A stretch of 64,000 nt of DNA from Deinandra increscens subsp. villosa (taxonomy: Eukaryota > Streptophyta > Magnoliopsida > Asterales > Asteraceae): assembly GCA_039602395.1 (NCBI GenBank), contig JBCNJP010000024.1, forward strand, positions 708,295 through 772,294, written 5' to 3'. Under the pieces are notes generated by a model. It made no database searches. It saw only the letters and a list, made by a program, of their open reading frames with translations, and was not told the DNA's origin. Made by a program: the position numbers and the translations under genes. Numbering within the stretch: position 1 is the first letter of the stretch; every line of letters starts with the position of its first letter. Positions 36,440 through 48,620 of the stretch are shown here, piece after piece.

Positions 36440-39400
36440 CCTTTTGTTTTTAGGTGTGATAAGATTTTCAATTTTCCTCGCGATAAAACATACACAATTT
36501 GTGAGTCAAAATTTTTATAAATTTTTGAGATGATTTTCCATATTTCCAGTTGCGACACCTTTATCTTTCTGTGGTGGCTCCGATATGTAGTTGAATAGTG
36601 GTCAAATCCGTGACAATATTGACATTGTTTATGTTGCCTACCAGATTTGACTATAGCATCTTCTTGCTTCGATTTGATACGCTTATGCGAACCAGAACCT
36701 TTGGTCTTGTAACCAATTGGTACCCTAACAGGTAACCTATCATTATGAGAAGTACCATTCAACTCGTCAAACCTGTAATTCATACAAAAAAAAACTCCAT
36801 ATCATTAAAAAATTAAAATTAAATAAAAAAGCAAACAAATGACATGGTTAAAAAAACACCACATTATCGTTTTGAGAAGTACCTGTCTCCTTTGCCTGGG
36901 GGAGGAAGAACAAATTCCACATTATTAGTCTTTTGCATATAGCTTTGAACATGATCCTTATAAAAAGACAACTATGTCATATTATCAGACAACTTATTTA
37001 AAATGTATTCGTTTACAAATATGATATCACGCAACACGTCACGACCACAATCATCAAGTCAGGTTATATCAGTGGTATCATGATTACGATTAGAACTGTT
37101 AGGAACAACATCTCGTCTCCAACATCGAAGAACCTATCTTTTCGGAAATTCTCTAATGTCCATCTACCTTAAAACATGTAATATATGCCTACACAAAAGA
37201 TCAAAGCTTTCGAAACGTCTACATTCACAATAAATTGTCATGTCAGACTGTCGAAACATCCCCTACATCGATAACACCATGGTTGATAACCCACTGGACA
37301 CTTGAAAAAAAATAGAATATATGTTGGTCAAAAAACACCATTTTAATGAAAAAAGGATACCTAAAATGGTTTAGAAGCCACTTGCGTCCAATATTTAATG
37401 CAATACTTCATAAAATCATCTTGTGGCATCTACGTTTGACACATTAGCTTCCTCATCATGTCCATTTCATACTAAACATCTAGGAAGGTTGTTTTAGTGT
37501 AGATCTTTACAGCTTCTGCTTCAAGCCACCACTCGGTTTTCAGCATCGGATTAGTGAAATGAGTATCATGGTCATTCATTCTGTGTGTATGATGCTGCGA
37601 CTCCATCGCTGTTTCGTAGTGTGATAAAAACTCAACTAAGGTGGACCTTGAATTACACAGTTGGACAAAGAAGTGATTTTCACTCTCAGAACGTGATGTC
37701 GTTCTCATCAATCCTGATAACAACTCATCTTTGTAATACGCAGGAATCCACGATTTGCGTATGGCAAAATATAAAATAACCACTTGTTTTATGTTAGCTC
37801 ATAGTTATTGATAATCTCTTCCCATTTAACTTCAAACTCAGCGGGTGAAATTGCATCAGTCCATACTATGTTGCATATATCCTTTTTGAAAGCTCTCGAA
37901 ATGCACAAACGTACACCAACCCAAAGACCAAAAAACACCATAACAACACTGTTAAATAAAACATAATAAAGTTGACAAAAAAACAATAGAACAGGGGGGG
38001 GGGGGGATCAGAATTACACATACATAGTAAAACACCATACCTTTATAGGAAGCTTCTTCATAATACGCCACATACAAAACCGATGTCTCGAATGTTTAAA
38101 AACCGGCTCAATGGCTTTTGTCATAGCAGGGTCTTGATTTGTGACAACAACTTGAGGTTGTTTAAAAAATGCTTTTAAAAAACACATCAGCAACCAAACA
38201 TAAGTTTCTGTAGCAGTGATTGTCAATACCTGTGAAAGGTACAAACACCATGGAATACCTGTACCAAGGTAAAGTGAGCTTAGAATGCACAAAAACACCT
38301 TGGGGAAAAAATTAAAAAAAATTAAAAAAATCGAAAAGTTTCATACTTGTTGGACCGGTAAGTTGCATCGAATGACATCACATCGCCAAAATGTGATAGT
38401 TCATCTTTCCTAGTTGATCAGCCCAAAACAAACCTCTCAAACAGTTATCGTTGTTAGTCATATAATCACAAGAAAAGTTTGGCAAATACTCTTTCTTCCT
38501 CTTAAGTAGCCGATTGCAATTTCCGCATCATATTCACCAATCATCAAGTTGTTTTTCTTCCTAAAGTTCTTAAAAGCTTCTTTTGACGTACCAACTTCCT
38601 CAAAACCACCACACATTTCCCTCATCATATTGAAAACTTTCACAGGTCCCACATTCATCCTAGACATGCTGTTGATGATATGCTTATGCAGATGAGTCAG
38701 TTTCCTAGAAGATGCAAGGAAATGCATATCTTGCTCATCAACAAACGGATGACTATGCTCTTCGAATTATTTTTTCACATGCCATCTGTCAAATTCAAAC
38801 ACCACACACAACTCTGCCTTGCAACCAACTCTTCAAGAAAAACAAAGTCTCGAAGCTTTTTGCTTAGCAATGTCATTAAGTGTATCCACTTTTTTGTTTT
38901 TTGTGTTTTTTTTGTTATAGCCTTGTTGAGAACAGACAAACTGTTTGTGGTAACTAACACCAAAGCGATCATACTTTTCAGTAGACTTACGCACACTGAA
39001 ACCATAAATTCTAGCATAATTCTGATAAAACTTTAGAGCATGATCAAGCGACAGAAATAACATTCCTTGATGAGGTTTATTCTTCTCTGGAACATCAGGG
39101 ATATAACGCTTTTTGCCAGAATTAGGTGAAATAACTTCAATGCCTAAAACCTTATGTACGTAAACATCTGCAAAGAAAAAACATACAAATCACACTTAAA
39201 AACATCATGAAAACTGGTTACAACAACATATCTGTTAAAAACGCCATATGATCGAGTAAACACGTATGAACTATAACCAAAACAAGAGGATAAACTCGGA
39301 AAAAAAAATGTTATAAAACATGTACCATGCGATCGACACATCTTATACGAACAAGCAATATAGAGACCTCAAAACATAGAACCAGTAGATACTACTAAAA

Positions 39401-39608
39401 GTCAATGAAAATAACGAATATAAAATAAACATATACAATCAATTCAGATTAATTGAATCGACATACAAAGGAAAATTCCGTTAACGATGCGACGAGCACA
39501 AGAAGATTGATCTAGTGAAACAAAAACAGATTAATAGATCGAAAAATATGTGGAATCCATAAAACGCTAACACAATACCTTCAATGGTGTTATCAAACGA
39601 ACTCGCCA
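36440..39608 (-). pseudogene. FAR1-RELATED SEQUENCE-like gene (domesticated MULE transposase), decayed
   Basis: FAR1/FRS proteins are transcription factors derived from Mutator transposases. The minus strand starts MASSFDNTIE at 39,608, then an intron, then DVYVHKVLGIEVISPNSGKK. The FAR1 DNA-binding region follows (ALKFYQNYARIYGFSVRKST, about 39,000), then GPVKVFNMMREMCGGFEEVG (about 38,650). The MULE domain has FGDVMSFDATYRSNKY (about 38,390) and VVVTNQDPAMTKAIEP (about 38,130). TTSRSESENHFF is near 37,700, a SWIM-type MTIYCECRRFESFDLLCRHI near 37,220, and a zinc-knuckle-like KQCQYCHGFDHYSTT near 36,630. The pieces lie in the right order but in different frames, with frameshifts (for example near 38,412) and in-frame stops after the SWIM motif. 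It is a pseudogene, or a gene broken by poor sequence; several introns are likely. Confidence 0.82.
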
Positions 39609-40025
39609 TTAAAATCACTTAAAGGAGAATAGTTTTGTGACTTTAGTGAAACAAAATAATTTTAAAAATAACATTATTGAAACACTTGAAAAACTTGTTA
39701 TACGTCTAAAATGTGTGATTTCTTAAATATCTTTAATTAGATTATACTAGACCGGCGCATTGCATTTTAGAAAACACATATACACAAAATAGTTATATTA
39801 TTAAAACGCAAAGCAAGAAAAACAAAAATTAAAAATAACTATACAACGACGTTACACAAAAATTAAAGTTATCATCAAAAATTAAAGTTATCATAAAAAA
39901 CACAAATATAAAATTACAAAATACTACTCAACTTTTAAAAAACAAGAAAAATAACTACGCAAAAGTAGTATTGGTAATAATGAGTTGTATTATATAAATT
40001 AATATTAATATTAATAATATACTAA
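39609..40025. other. AT-rich spacer
   Basis: Upstream flank of the FRS-like pseudogene. CTAGACCGGCGCATTGCATT near 39,750 may be a decayed Helitron-type end; nothing else is seen. Confidence 0.3.
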
Positions 40026-40225
40026 GGGGATGTATACAATACATTATAAAGGGGAGGTCTTAGGTTCAAGTCCTACTTGTAACAAAAAATAAATAAATGG
40101 AGGTTATAAGCTCGGTCAGAGGGTTTTCTCACATATGGTGAGTTTCCTCCTGATAAGAGTTGGAGATGATCAGATGAGTGGATAATACCCCCGTCAGTGA
40201 TCCAAATTTTTCGTTAAAAAAAATA
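40026..40225 (+). mobile_element. SINE, second copy
   Basis: It has GAGGTCTTAGGTTCAAGTCC (B-box-like), ATGGAGGTTATAAGCTCGGT, GAGGGTTTTCTCACATATGG, GTGAGTTTCCTCCTGATAAG, AGATGATCAGATGAG and GATCCAAATTTTTCGTTAAA with a short A tail. The same series of blocks occurs at 15,370-15,552 on the minus strand. The tRNA-like head with an A-box is poorly preserved. Confidence 0.7.
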
Positions 40226-41484
40226 TATTAATAATATAGGCAATAAAGATTCTTAGTAACAATGACGGCTCCTATATCACGTGGGTTTCTTTGTGGAGAG
40301 TGAAAGACGGAGGGCAGCCCCTACATGGTTTCTTCATTCTCATTTGAGTGTTTTCACATTGAGTTAAACTTATGGTCCAACCAATATTTTAATTTTATTA
40401 TATTTACTCATATTTTCCTATCTTAACAATATAACAGATTTGTATTATTTTAATGCTTTTAAATATTTAGTAATATTTTTTTTAACGGTCAACGAATGCC
40501 CCAGAAAACCCGGGGACTATTTACACCAGTTGAGCTCATTTAAGAGAAAATCCACCTGCGCGAGCGGCCGGGTGGTAAAACGTGGAAGCTCAGGGATCGA
40601 ATTTGTGACCTTTCAACCCCAAGTCTCCCCTCATCGCCAATGCCTCTTTCAAAGTGTTGCTCGTAAGAATCGAACTTGTGTCTCAAGTAGAGAACACATG
40701 TTTCCTACCACTACACCACAATGGAAGTTGCTATTTAGCAATATAATAATAAATATTTTTGGTTTTATTTTTATTTTATTGTTTGTTTTATCCGAATTAT
40801 TTTGATACCACGGTTGGTGTTTTGTTGGTGGTATAACAAAGTTTATGATTTTTTTGGATGTTGCATATTTTTTTATTTTTCGTATTTTTTGCGTTGTGTT
40901 ATAGCAATTCAACTCTCTTTTTTACTTGCTTATCCCCGTGATAATGTGCGGTTACTATATCTAGCAAATATTAAAACGGTCTGCCGCAAAGTGTGAGTGC
41001 TACATCTAGTTTCCATTATAATCATGTTTAATTTTAATTTTTTATTACTTTGAGTTTATTATTGTTATAATATAATTTTAATTTTATTATTTTTAAAGTG
41101 ATGTATGGATGGTGATAATATACGATAACGAAGTGTTCAAACTGACATTTCCGACTTATATTAATTACGGGACATGTAACCGTAAATATGGATATTTATT
41201 TAACGGATGGGGGACAACTAGTTTTTTAGTTAATGTTTATTTTTTTATTTAAGGAATTATTTTACTTTATTTTACCAAATTATTAAAAAAAATCTTAAGG
41301 CTAGTTTGTTGTGTATATATATTTGATTGATTGATTATTTTCTGTTTGTTAATTTTCTCAAAGTCAAATTAGTTTGACCAAGAGTTGTAACTCACACAAA
41401 CACAAACCTTAATTCACGTCTTTTCTATATCTTATCTTGGGTTGATGTAAAGTCACACATATAAAGTTGATGTAATATTTCAGA
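40226..41484. other. AT-rich spacer
   Basis: No gene. A GC-richer patch at 40,490-40,720 with GCGAGCGGCCGGGTGGTAAA and GGGATCGAATTTG faintly resembles a tRNA-derived SINE but is too decayed to call. Confidence 0.3.
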
Positions 41485-41845
41485 GGAAAATTAGATTTTA
41501 ATAATACGAATTATCACGCATTGGTCGATAATAATACGAATTATCACATTGGCACATAATAATACCAATTAACCATTCCGGTCTCTAGAATGATACACCG
41601 TTAGTTTTTTATTAACATCATTAGTCTCTTGCTGACGTGGAACCCTCCAAATCAAGCCACGTCAGCAAACTACTAGGCCACGTCAGGTTCCACGTCAGCA
41701 AGAGATTAACACCGTTAGTGAAAAACTAACGGTGTATCATTCTAGAGACCAGAATGGTTAATTGGTATTATTGTGTGCCAAGGTGATAATTCGTATTATT
41801 ATCAGTCAATGAGTAATAATTCGTATTATTAAAATCCAATTTTCC
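41485..41845. mobile_element. fold-back MULE-type MITE
   Basis: Two arms of about 170 bp are inverted: GGAAAATTAGATTTTAATAA at the left, its near reverse complement at the right, with mirrored TCTCTAGAATGATACACCGT and CCACGTCAGCAA blocks around the centre. TATTTCAGA is duplicated exactly at 41,476-41,484 and 41,846-41,854. The 9-bp duplication fits Mutator-like elements. Confidence 0.9.
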
Positions 41846-42511
41846 TATTTCAGAAAACCAATAATGTTGTCTTTGTATCATTTTCTTTATAATGATGTAG
41901 ACATATTTTATATAATAAATCACACTTTAAAATGAAATCCTTATCAATTTTATGAAAAATGTGTACCCGGTTATTTTCGTTCGTGTGACCACGTATTGCC
42001 TTATAATGTAGACAATATTGTCGTAATGTTATGTGTTGTCGTAATGTTATGCGTCGTGTACATGTCGAAGAGATCCAACTTTAACATGTAGGAATGTTTA
42101 TTGAAAAATGACTCTTTTCTAGTTTTGAATATAAATGATTATATGAAGTTGAATATATGAAGTCAAGTTTCTTTATTGGAAATGAGGGACATAAAAAATA
42201 ATAGAAAACGAACCAGGTACAAAAGGTTTCATATTAATTGTTTATATAATTACTAAGTCACTAAGTATTACTTATATTTGTAGTCGGAAACCAGCGTGAT
42301 GCTAGGTAGTGACAATTTATAAAACGGCATTTTTTTCTGTCTATAAAAGATAATTTATCGTATTTGAGTGATTTTATATTTTACTTATGTAACATCATTA
42401 AATAATTTTTTAGTTTCATTAAAATATCATTTTAATTCCTTGTTTAAAAGACTAATTTGCCTCCATAAAACTCTTAATTTTTTAGTAATTGACATCTTTA
42501 TCCTCCTTATA

Positions 42512-42872
42512 TCTTAATCCTAATAAAGCACTAAAATTTATGCCACATGTCTCATTTATAAAGTGTCCACATCATCAGCGCCACATGTCAAACTTATAAT
42601 CAATTACCAATTTAGTAAATTATCAATTAAGATTAATTACCAATTTTATCAAAACTAAATTTTTATTTAAAATAATTGATATAATTCATGTAGATTTAAT
42701 TAATTTACTTAATAATGTTAGTCTTAAATGTATCAGATTATTATTTAATATATTATAAGAATTTTATATCAATCATAATTTCAAATTTCTTGATCAATAT
42801 CTTATTCTTTTGTATTTATCTAATATTATGAATATATATTCAGCCCGTGTAGTACACGGGTTACTAACCTAG
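42512..42872 (+). mobile_element. non-autonomous Helitron, copy 3
   Basis: It starts TCTTAATCCTAATAAAGC after an A and ends CTAG at 42,869-42,872 before a T. The terminal hairpin is perfect: CCCGTGT, loop AGT, ACACGGG (42,844-42,860), 8 nt before CTAG. It is 361 bp with no coding capacity and is the best-preserved copy of the family. Confidence 0.88.
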
Positions 42873-43235
42873 TTTATTATAATATAGTATAGATTAAAAC
42901 AAAACGGATCAATCAACCTAAAACACAACCAGAAAATGACACGATTGTAAGTGAGTAGGACACGACAAGACACAAATACATATATGGCTTAGGTTAGAGT
43001 TGAAGAATTCAATACGTCAACCCAAGACCCATCAAGCTATCAATCTTCAATCTCACATAAATGACATCTAGCCTCGAGTGGTGTATTAAAAATGGAAGTC
43101 TTTGAAAGAAATTGACTTCAAGTGGTGTTTTAAAAATGAAAGTGTTCTAAAGAAATTGACGGAGACTTGCTACACATAGAGAGAGTGAATAAACCACATC
43201 AACCCTTCTTGTTTTTCTTTTATTTATTTTTTATA
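42873..43235. other. spacer
   Basis: Unassigned AT-rich DNA between the Helitron and the next MITE; no gene is seen. Confidence 0.3.
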
Positions 43236-43777
43236 GGAATATTGAATTTTAATAATCCCAGTTCTTGCATGTTTATTGACCGATATTAATCGGTATTTCA
43301 TTTATTCTTTACAATAAACCAGATTTTAAATTTATTGAAATCTATTAGACCGCCGTTAAATGATCATAACGTCGTTAAAGAAAATTTCACTTCTTGATGA
43401 CTGGACATCATGTTGGCATCTAATCTAATATATTGTTTTATGTATGTGAAAAAAAAGTTCTCAAAAAACAAACAATCATGATTAAAAACTACAAAATCCT
43501 AAACAAAACATTTTTTCATAGCATCAAAATATACAAAAATCATTAAAAACCTTTGTTTTTGAGCCCAGCTATAAAGAAAAAAACACGTCACATAAGACGT
43601 CACCGTGATGCATAGTCATCTAAAAGTGAAATTTACTTAACGGTGTAAGTGGTCATTTAACGGCGGTCTCATAGATTCCAATACCTCTAAGACCTGGTTT
43701 TATTGTAGTGAATAAAATAATTACGGATTAATATAGGTCAATAAACAATAACTAAGATTATTAAAATTTAATATTCG
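43236..43777. mobile_element. fold-back MULE-type MITE
   Basis: Ends GAATATTGAATTTTAATAAT and the mirrored ATTATTAAAATTTAATATTC. Inner mirrored blocks include GACCGCCGTTAAATGA and TCATTTAACGGCGGTC. The flanks TTTTTTATA and TTTTTTAAT (7 of 9) may be a decayed 9-bp target duplication. Confidence 0.75.
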
Positions 43778-44025
43778 TTTTTTAATTGCTTTACTCATTT
43801 CCTTTGTATTTTTTTTTAATGACAATGAACAGTATTCTTCAACAATTTATGACATGTTTTATAATTTTTTAGGTTGAGGTTATTGTGAAAAATTTAGTTT
43901 GGATAAGAAGGTAAAAGAGGAATCATAACCATTAGATCTTCAATTAAATGAAGATCTATGGCTCAAAGTTTTCCTTGGTAAATTAGAAAGAAAAACTAAA
44001 GAAAATAAATTATGAAAGAGCATTT

Positions 44026-44640
44026 TTGACTTTTCATAAAATTCCCCTCATTTTTTAAACTTCCATAACTTTTAGAAACGACATTATTTTTTTAAAAATA
44101 TTACACCATAAAAACGAGCGTTTTTTATCTTTAAAACGCGTACAATGTTGTTTATATATAAAACCAAAAAAGAAATTACTTTGTCATTTGTATCAAAATG
44201 TTCAAATCATTGTGTCATTGTGTCAAAATGTTCAGATCATTGTGTCATTGTGTCAAAATGTTCAGATCATTGTGTCATATTGTGTCAAAAATGTTCAGAT
44301 CATTGTGTCATATTGTGTCAAAATGTTCAGATCATTGTGTCATATGGTGTAAAAAACCAAAATAGTAAAAAAAAATTAAAATTTTATATATAGCAACACT
44401 ATATAACTTTTGACAAAATAACACAATGATATGAACATTTTGATACAATGACACAATGATCTGAACATTTTGATACAAATGAAGGAGTAATTTCTTTTTT
44501 AGTTTTATATATAACAACACTGTACGCGTTTTAAAGATAAAAACACTCGTTTTTATGGTGTGAAATTAAAAAAAAAAAATAATGTCGTATGTGAAAGTTA
44601 TGAATGTTTCAAATAATGGGGGAGGTAAATAAAAAGTCAA
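44026..44640. mobile_element. fold-back element with central tandem repeats
   Basis: Arms of about 170 bp are inverted (left CACCATAAAAACGAGCG near 44,105, right CTCGTTTTTATGGTGTG near 44,550). The left half carries five tandem units of 30-33 bp built on TCAAAATGTTCAGATCATTG; the right half carries two inverted units. Outer sequences at 43,880-43,960 and 45,650-45,740 are also roughly inverted, so the true element may be larger and split by the Harbinger element beside it. Confidence 0.75.
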
Positions 44641-44659
44641 CAAATGTGGCTAAGACTAA

Positions 44660-45630
44660 GGGGGTGTTTGTTTTTTGGTAAAAGATCTTCTAAACCTCTT
44701 TTGTCTTCTTGGCGCAGACGCGGGAAGACGTTTTCTTCAGAAGTCTGTTTGTTTTCTCGCAGACGTTTCATTAAAAAACGTCTGCGAGAGCTCTTTTTGG
44801 AGAAGATGTAAAATATAGCTTCCAACCTCTTCTCAACTCAAAACCTATTATGTTTCAGGTCGCTGCTCACAAAAAAGAAAAGCCCAGTTCCTTCATTCCA
44901 CTCCCGTCGGTTGTCTCCCCCTTCCACCACTTCGCCGCCGGTCGATCTCAACCACTCCGCCCGTCGCTCTCCACCACTCCGCCCGTCGCTGGATTCCTCA
45001 CTCCGCCGCCGGTCACTCTCCACCACTCAGCCGGTGTCGATCTTCTCCACTCTTCTTCTTACAATCAAAATTTTTTTCGATCTCCTCTTCTTGAATGCGC
45101 ATTATATATCATATTTTGTTGAGTAATTTTTGAGGAACCGGTGATGGTGAGTCGGTGAGATGCGATTTATGTTCATGTGCATCTATCAATTTTGTCGGTA
45201 TGCTTAAGCTCCAATTTTGCGTATACATTATGCTTAAAGCTCAAATTTGAGTTTCAATTATCATGTGATTTTTTTCACAGTAGGTAATTTTTTTTAAAAA
45301 GTTTAGTATTTTGAGTTTCAATTGTCATGTGATTTTTACAAAGTAGGTAATTACAATGAATGAAGCAACAATAGTAGAGAAAACTAAAAATGATACAAAA
45401 TTACTACATGAAATTACAATGAATGAAGCATAAAAAAATATATGATTTATAATGTTGAAAAACCTTTTTAAGTTAAAAAAACAGTTTATTTTAGCAGTCT
45501 GCAGACGTTAAAAAACAAACAGTCTTCTTCTTACAGACTGCAACGTTTGGTCCACCTCTTCTTCTGCAGATGTCTGCAGATGTGGTCCGCAGACTGCAGA
45601 GCTTTTACCTCTTCAAAAACAAACAGCACC
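44660..45630. mobile_element. PIF/Harbinger-like element, non-autonomous
   Basis: The ends GGGGGTGTTTGTTTTTTGGT and AAAACAAACAGCACC form a terminal inverted repeat with further matching (GGTAAAAG / CTTTTACC). TAA is present on both sides (44,657-44,659 and 45,631-45,633). The total is 971 bp. A GC-rich proline-type open frame near 44,850-45,120 has no recognised domain. Confidence 0.8.
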
Positions 45631-45740
45631 TAAAATACCCCTCATTCCTTTTTTATTAGATCAAGATCCAATGGCTCTGAAATTCTTTCTTATCCTTCTT
45701 ACTCAAAACAAACTTCTCATTTAAACCTCTCCCTAATTTT

Positions 45741-47530
45741 CTAATCATTCTTATTTTAATTCAAACGAGTTTTGCGTTATGTAAATAAGTTTGTTTCAAG
45801 GTATAGATTTTAATGGGCTCGATTATATATGAAATTGATTTTGCCTAAAAGGAATATGAACCACTAAAACTACACGTATAACAATTAAGAAATAATAGTA
45901 TGGAACATTTTAGTCTTAAAACAAAACACTACAAACCATGTTATTATAACATTAAACATTACAGTTGATAAAATCTAGTACATTTTTGTCCTAAAACAAA
46001 ACAGTACAAACCATGTTTTAATACAAACTGACATAATGTTTGTGTTGTTTTACTTTAAAAAAAACACAGAATATATTGTTTTAATACAAAACAGCATAGA
46101 AATAGTTGTTTTAATGCAAAACAACATGTAAAATGTCCAAATCATATTGTTTTAACGTATAACAATACAATTTTTATAAATACCATATAAACTTTTCAAA
46201 TCCAGTACAGTTTTCACAATTTAGTATAATTTTAAAAAAAATATTAATTGTAGTTTTTTTTATATATAGTATACTCAAATTAAAAAGAAAAAATGTTTGA
46301 TTTTGTGGTGTCATTTTTATAAAAGAAATAATGTATAAAAAAGTAATGAACATTTAAAAAAGTGAGAGAAACTTAAAAAAGGTCAACCAAAGAGGCGCTA
46401 TCAAAAATACCCTCCAAATTTATATTTTATTGTAAGTTAATCTCAATCATTGATTTATAAAATTAATGGATCAGATATCTTTTTATTATTTTAAGGCAAA
46501 ATGTGTTTTCTAGTAGATTCAACCCCTTGATTCTAGAATCAAATACTTTAAACTTATACTTTTGAGAAAATAATAGCTTCCCAAGCCCTAACCATGATGG
46601 TTTGCACTTTGTACGAAACTAGATTTTACTACCTGTGCATTGTCGTGAGTACACAAAATAGTGACGTTGCTAAAACAAAACGTAAAAAACAAAAATATAA
46701 AAAGACTACGTAATGCCATTAAAATAAGATGCCTAGTTAAGTACAACACTACAAAAATTTGGATACCTAAAGACAACGATCTAAAACTAAAACTAAAAGT
46801 AACGTAACGCTTTAAAAAACGATTTACAATGACTAAAAAAATTTAAAAAAAAAACAATACAAAAAAAATAATAATAAGGACTACTATGCGAACTACACAA
46901 AATTAGACACCTAAAACAACGGTTTAAAACTAAACTAAAAACAAGAAAAAAGTTTTAAAAAACCAACCAAAAAAATTATATTAGTGTGTGCCACGTAGCA
47001 GCATCTGACGAAATCTTCTTGCCAAGTTATGTTATGATATGGGTACAAGAAGGCAAAATGTGATCTACATAAGTCCATAATCAAGCCTACTTGACAATGA
47101 TTTCACGTGATCCATGTCCGACCAACGTGAGTTGCCTCGGTTAATGTCTTATCACGAAACACTAACAATAACATGTATTGGTAATATTCATTCATGCTCG
47201 AAGTTGTAGTTGGGAGCGACCAACTTTGAATGAGGTGTCAACCAAATAGTATTATCTATATTAATCCATCGGCTCAAATCCATGAGTTAACTTGTGGCAC
47301 ACGACAAATTCAGGTGATTCCTGGCTAACACGAACTATTGTTATTTCAAATGTACATGCATGCATACATACATCTATTAGGGTCATTAGCTGTGTTAGTT
47401 AGTCTACAAACACTCACACATAAGTATGTCCTGAACGTTGGTTGGCTATTTAATAAAAGGCTAAACAAACAATCATAATTGTTCGTTCAACTAGTTGTGT
47501 TAGTTAGTCTACAAACACCCTTTCGACGTC
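45741..47530. other. AT-rich intergenic DNA
   Basis: No gene. AAACAAAACAGTACAAACCATG-like motifs recur around 45,925-46,140. CTAGATTTTACTACCTGTGC near 46,620 resembles a decayed Helitron terminus on the minus strand. Confidence 0.35.
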
Positions 47531-47532
47531 GT

Positions 47533-48180
47533 TCTTATGTCAACTACACTTAGAAGCTTCGACGTAGTGGTCGGAACAGACTGTTTGTTCAAAAACAATG
47601 CCAAAATCACTTGCAATGAGAAGATCGTTCGTATTCCTCTTCCCAGTGGGGAAAGCTTATTAGTACAAGGCGACAAGAGGGTGCAATCTCTGGCATTATC
47701 TCATACATGATGGCCCAGAAATGTCTACGAAAGCAAAATTGTACTGTGTTTTTGGCCCTTATTATGGAGAAAACTCAGGAAGAAAAGAAGGTTGAAGAGA
47801 CACCATTCATGTGTGATTTCCCGGATATGTTCCCGGAAAACTTGTCTGGTCTTTCACCTCATCGACAAGTTGAGTTTGAGATATCATTGATAGTAGGAGC
47901 AGCACCAGTCGCCCAAGCTCCTTACATACTAGTCCCATTAGAACAACATGAACTATCAATGTAGCTGCAAGAACTTTTGGATAAGGGGCTTTAGCAGGCC
48001 TAAAACGTCACCATGGGAGCTCATATCCTATTTTTCAAGAAGAAAGTCGGAACGTTCCGCATGTGTATCGACTACGACGAGTTGAACAAAGTCACAATCA
48101 AGAACCAATATCCCTTACTTCGCATCGATGATTTGTCTGACCAGCTCCAGGGGTTGCGTTTTTATTCCAACATTCTCACC
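47533..48180 (+). pseudogene. Ty3/gypsy protease-RT remnant (chromovirus type)
   Basis: Frame-shifted pieces read SFDVVVGT (protease; the motif is followed by altered residues), CDFPDMFPENLSGLSPHRQV, EFEISLIVGAAPVAQAPY, LQELLDKG, then FKKKVGTFRMCIDYDELNKV and NQYPLLRIDDLSDQLQG. This is the protease-to-RT linker and the first part of the RT of a Tekay-like element. In-frame stops lie near 47,963 and 47,992. RT homology ends at 48,170, so the catalytic YVDD region, RNase H and integrase are absent. Confidence 0.85.
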
Positions 48181-48319
48181 ATCATTTGTGTTATACGTGG
48201 TGGAAAGGCAAACAAACACAAAACAATTAGCTTCGATTTGAACACATAGTGATAGTAAACATGGACTAGCTAGCTAATGATATAACTTTATTTACATTCT
48301 TACAAATGCTTATAGTTAC

Positions 48320-48620
48320 ATTATGTTATGAACTCACCAACCATTGTGTTGACACACTTAACATGTCTTTCACAGGTCGCTGAGGTACAAGACACGTTAG
48401 GATGCATGCATTATTGTGAGGTCAACAAACATGTTTTTAAACAATTTTGGTTTACGTTCTTTATGGTTTTTGGGCGTGTGTTTTGCACAGTGCTTTACTA
48501 TTTACTTTCATTTTACGATTTCGCATTGCTTTAAAACTTTTGACTCAGTTGGTTGATGTCACTGTTTCCTTGATTGGTTTCGGAATGATATGTTAGGCAC
48601 GAGAGAGTACAACGCCTATC
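48320..48620 (+). repeat. gypsy LTR-like segment
   Basis: TATGAACTCACCAACCATTG followed by TGTTGACAC matches the LTR at 19.2 kb in the same orientation. It lies just downstream of the gypsy RT remnant and probably comes from the same element. No GGTGTGACA terminus was found. Confidence 0.5.

Noticed and set aside
39745..39775. A further Helitron terminus (CTAGACCGGCGCATTGC)
   Set aside because: No hairpin or matching start could be found; too decayed to call.
44850..45122. Proline/serine-rich frame, 90 codons
   Set aside because: It lies within a non-autonomous Harbinger-like element, has no known domain, and overlaps a second open frame of similar quality.
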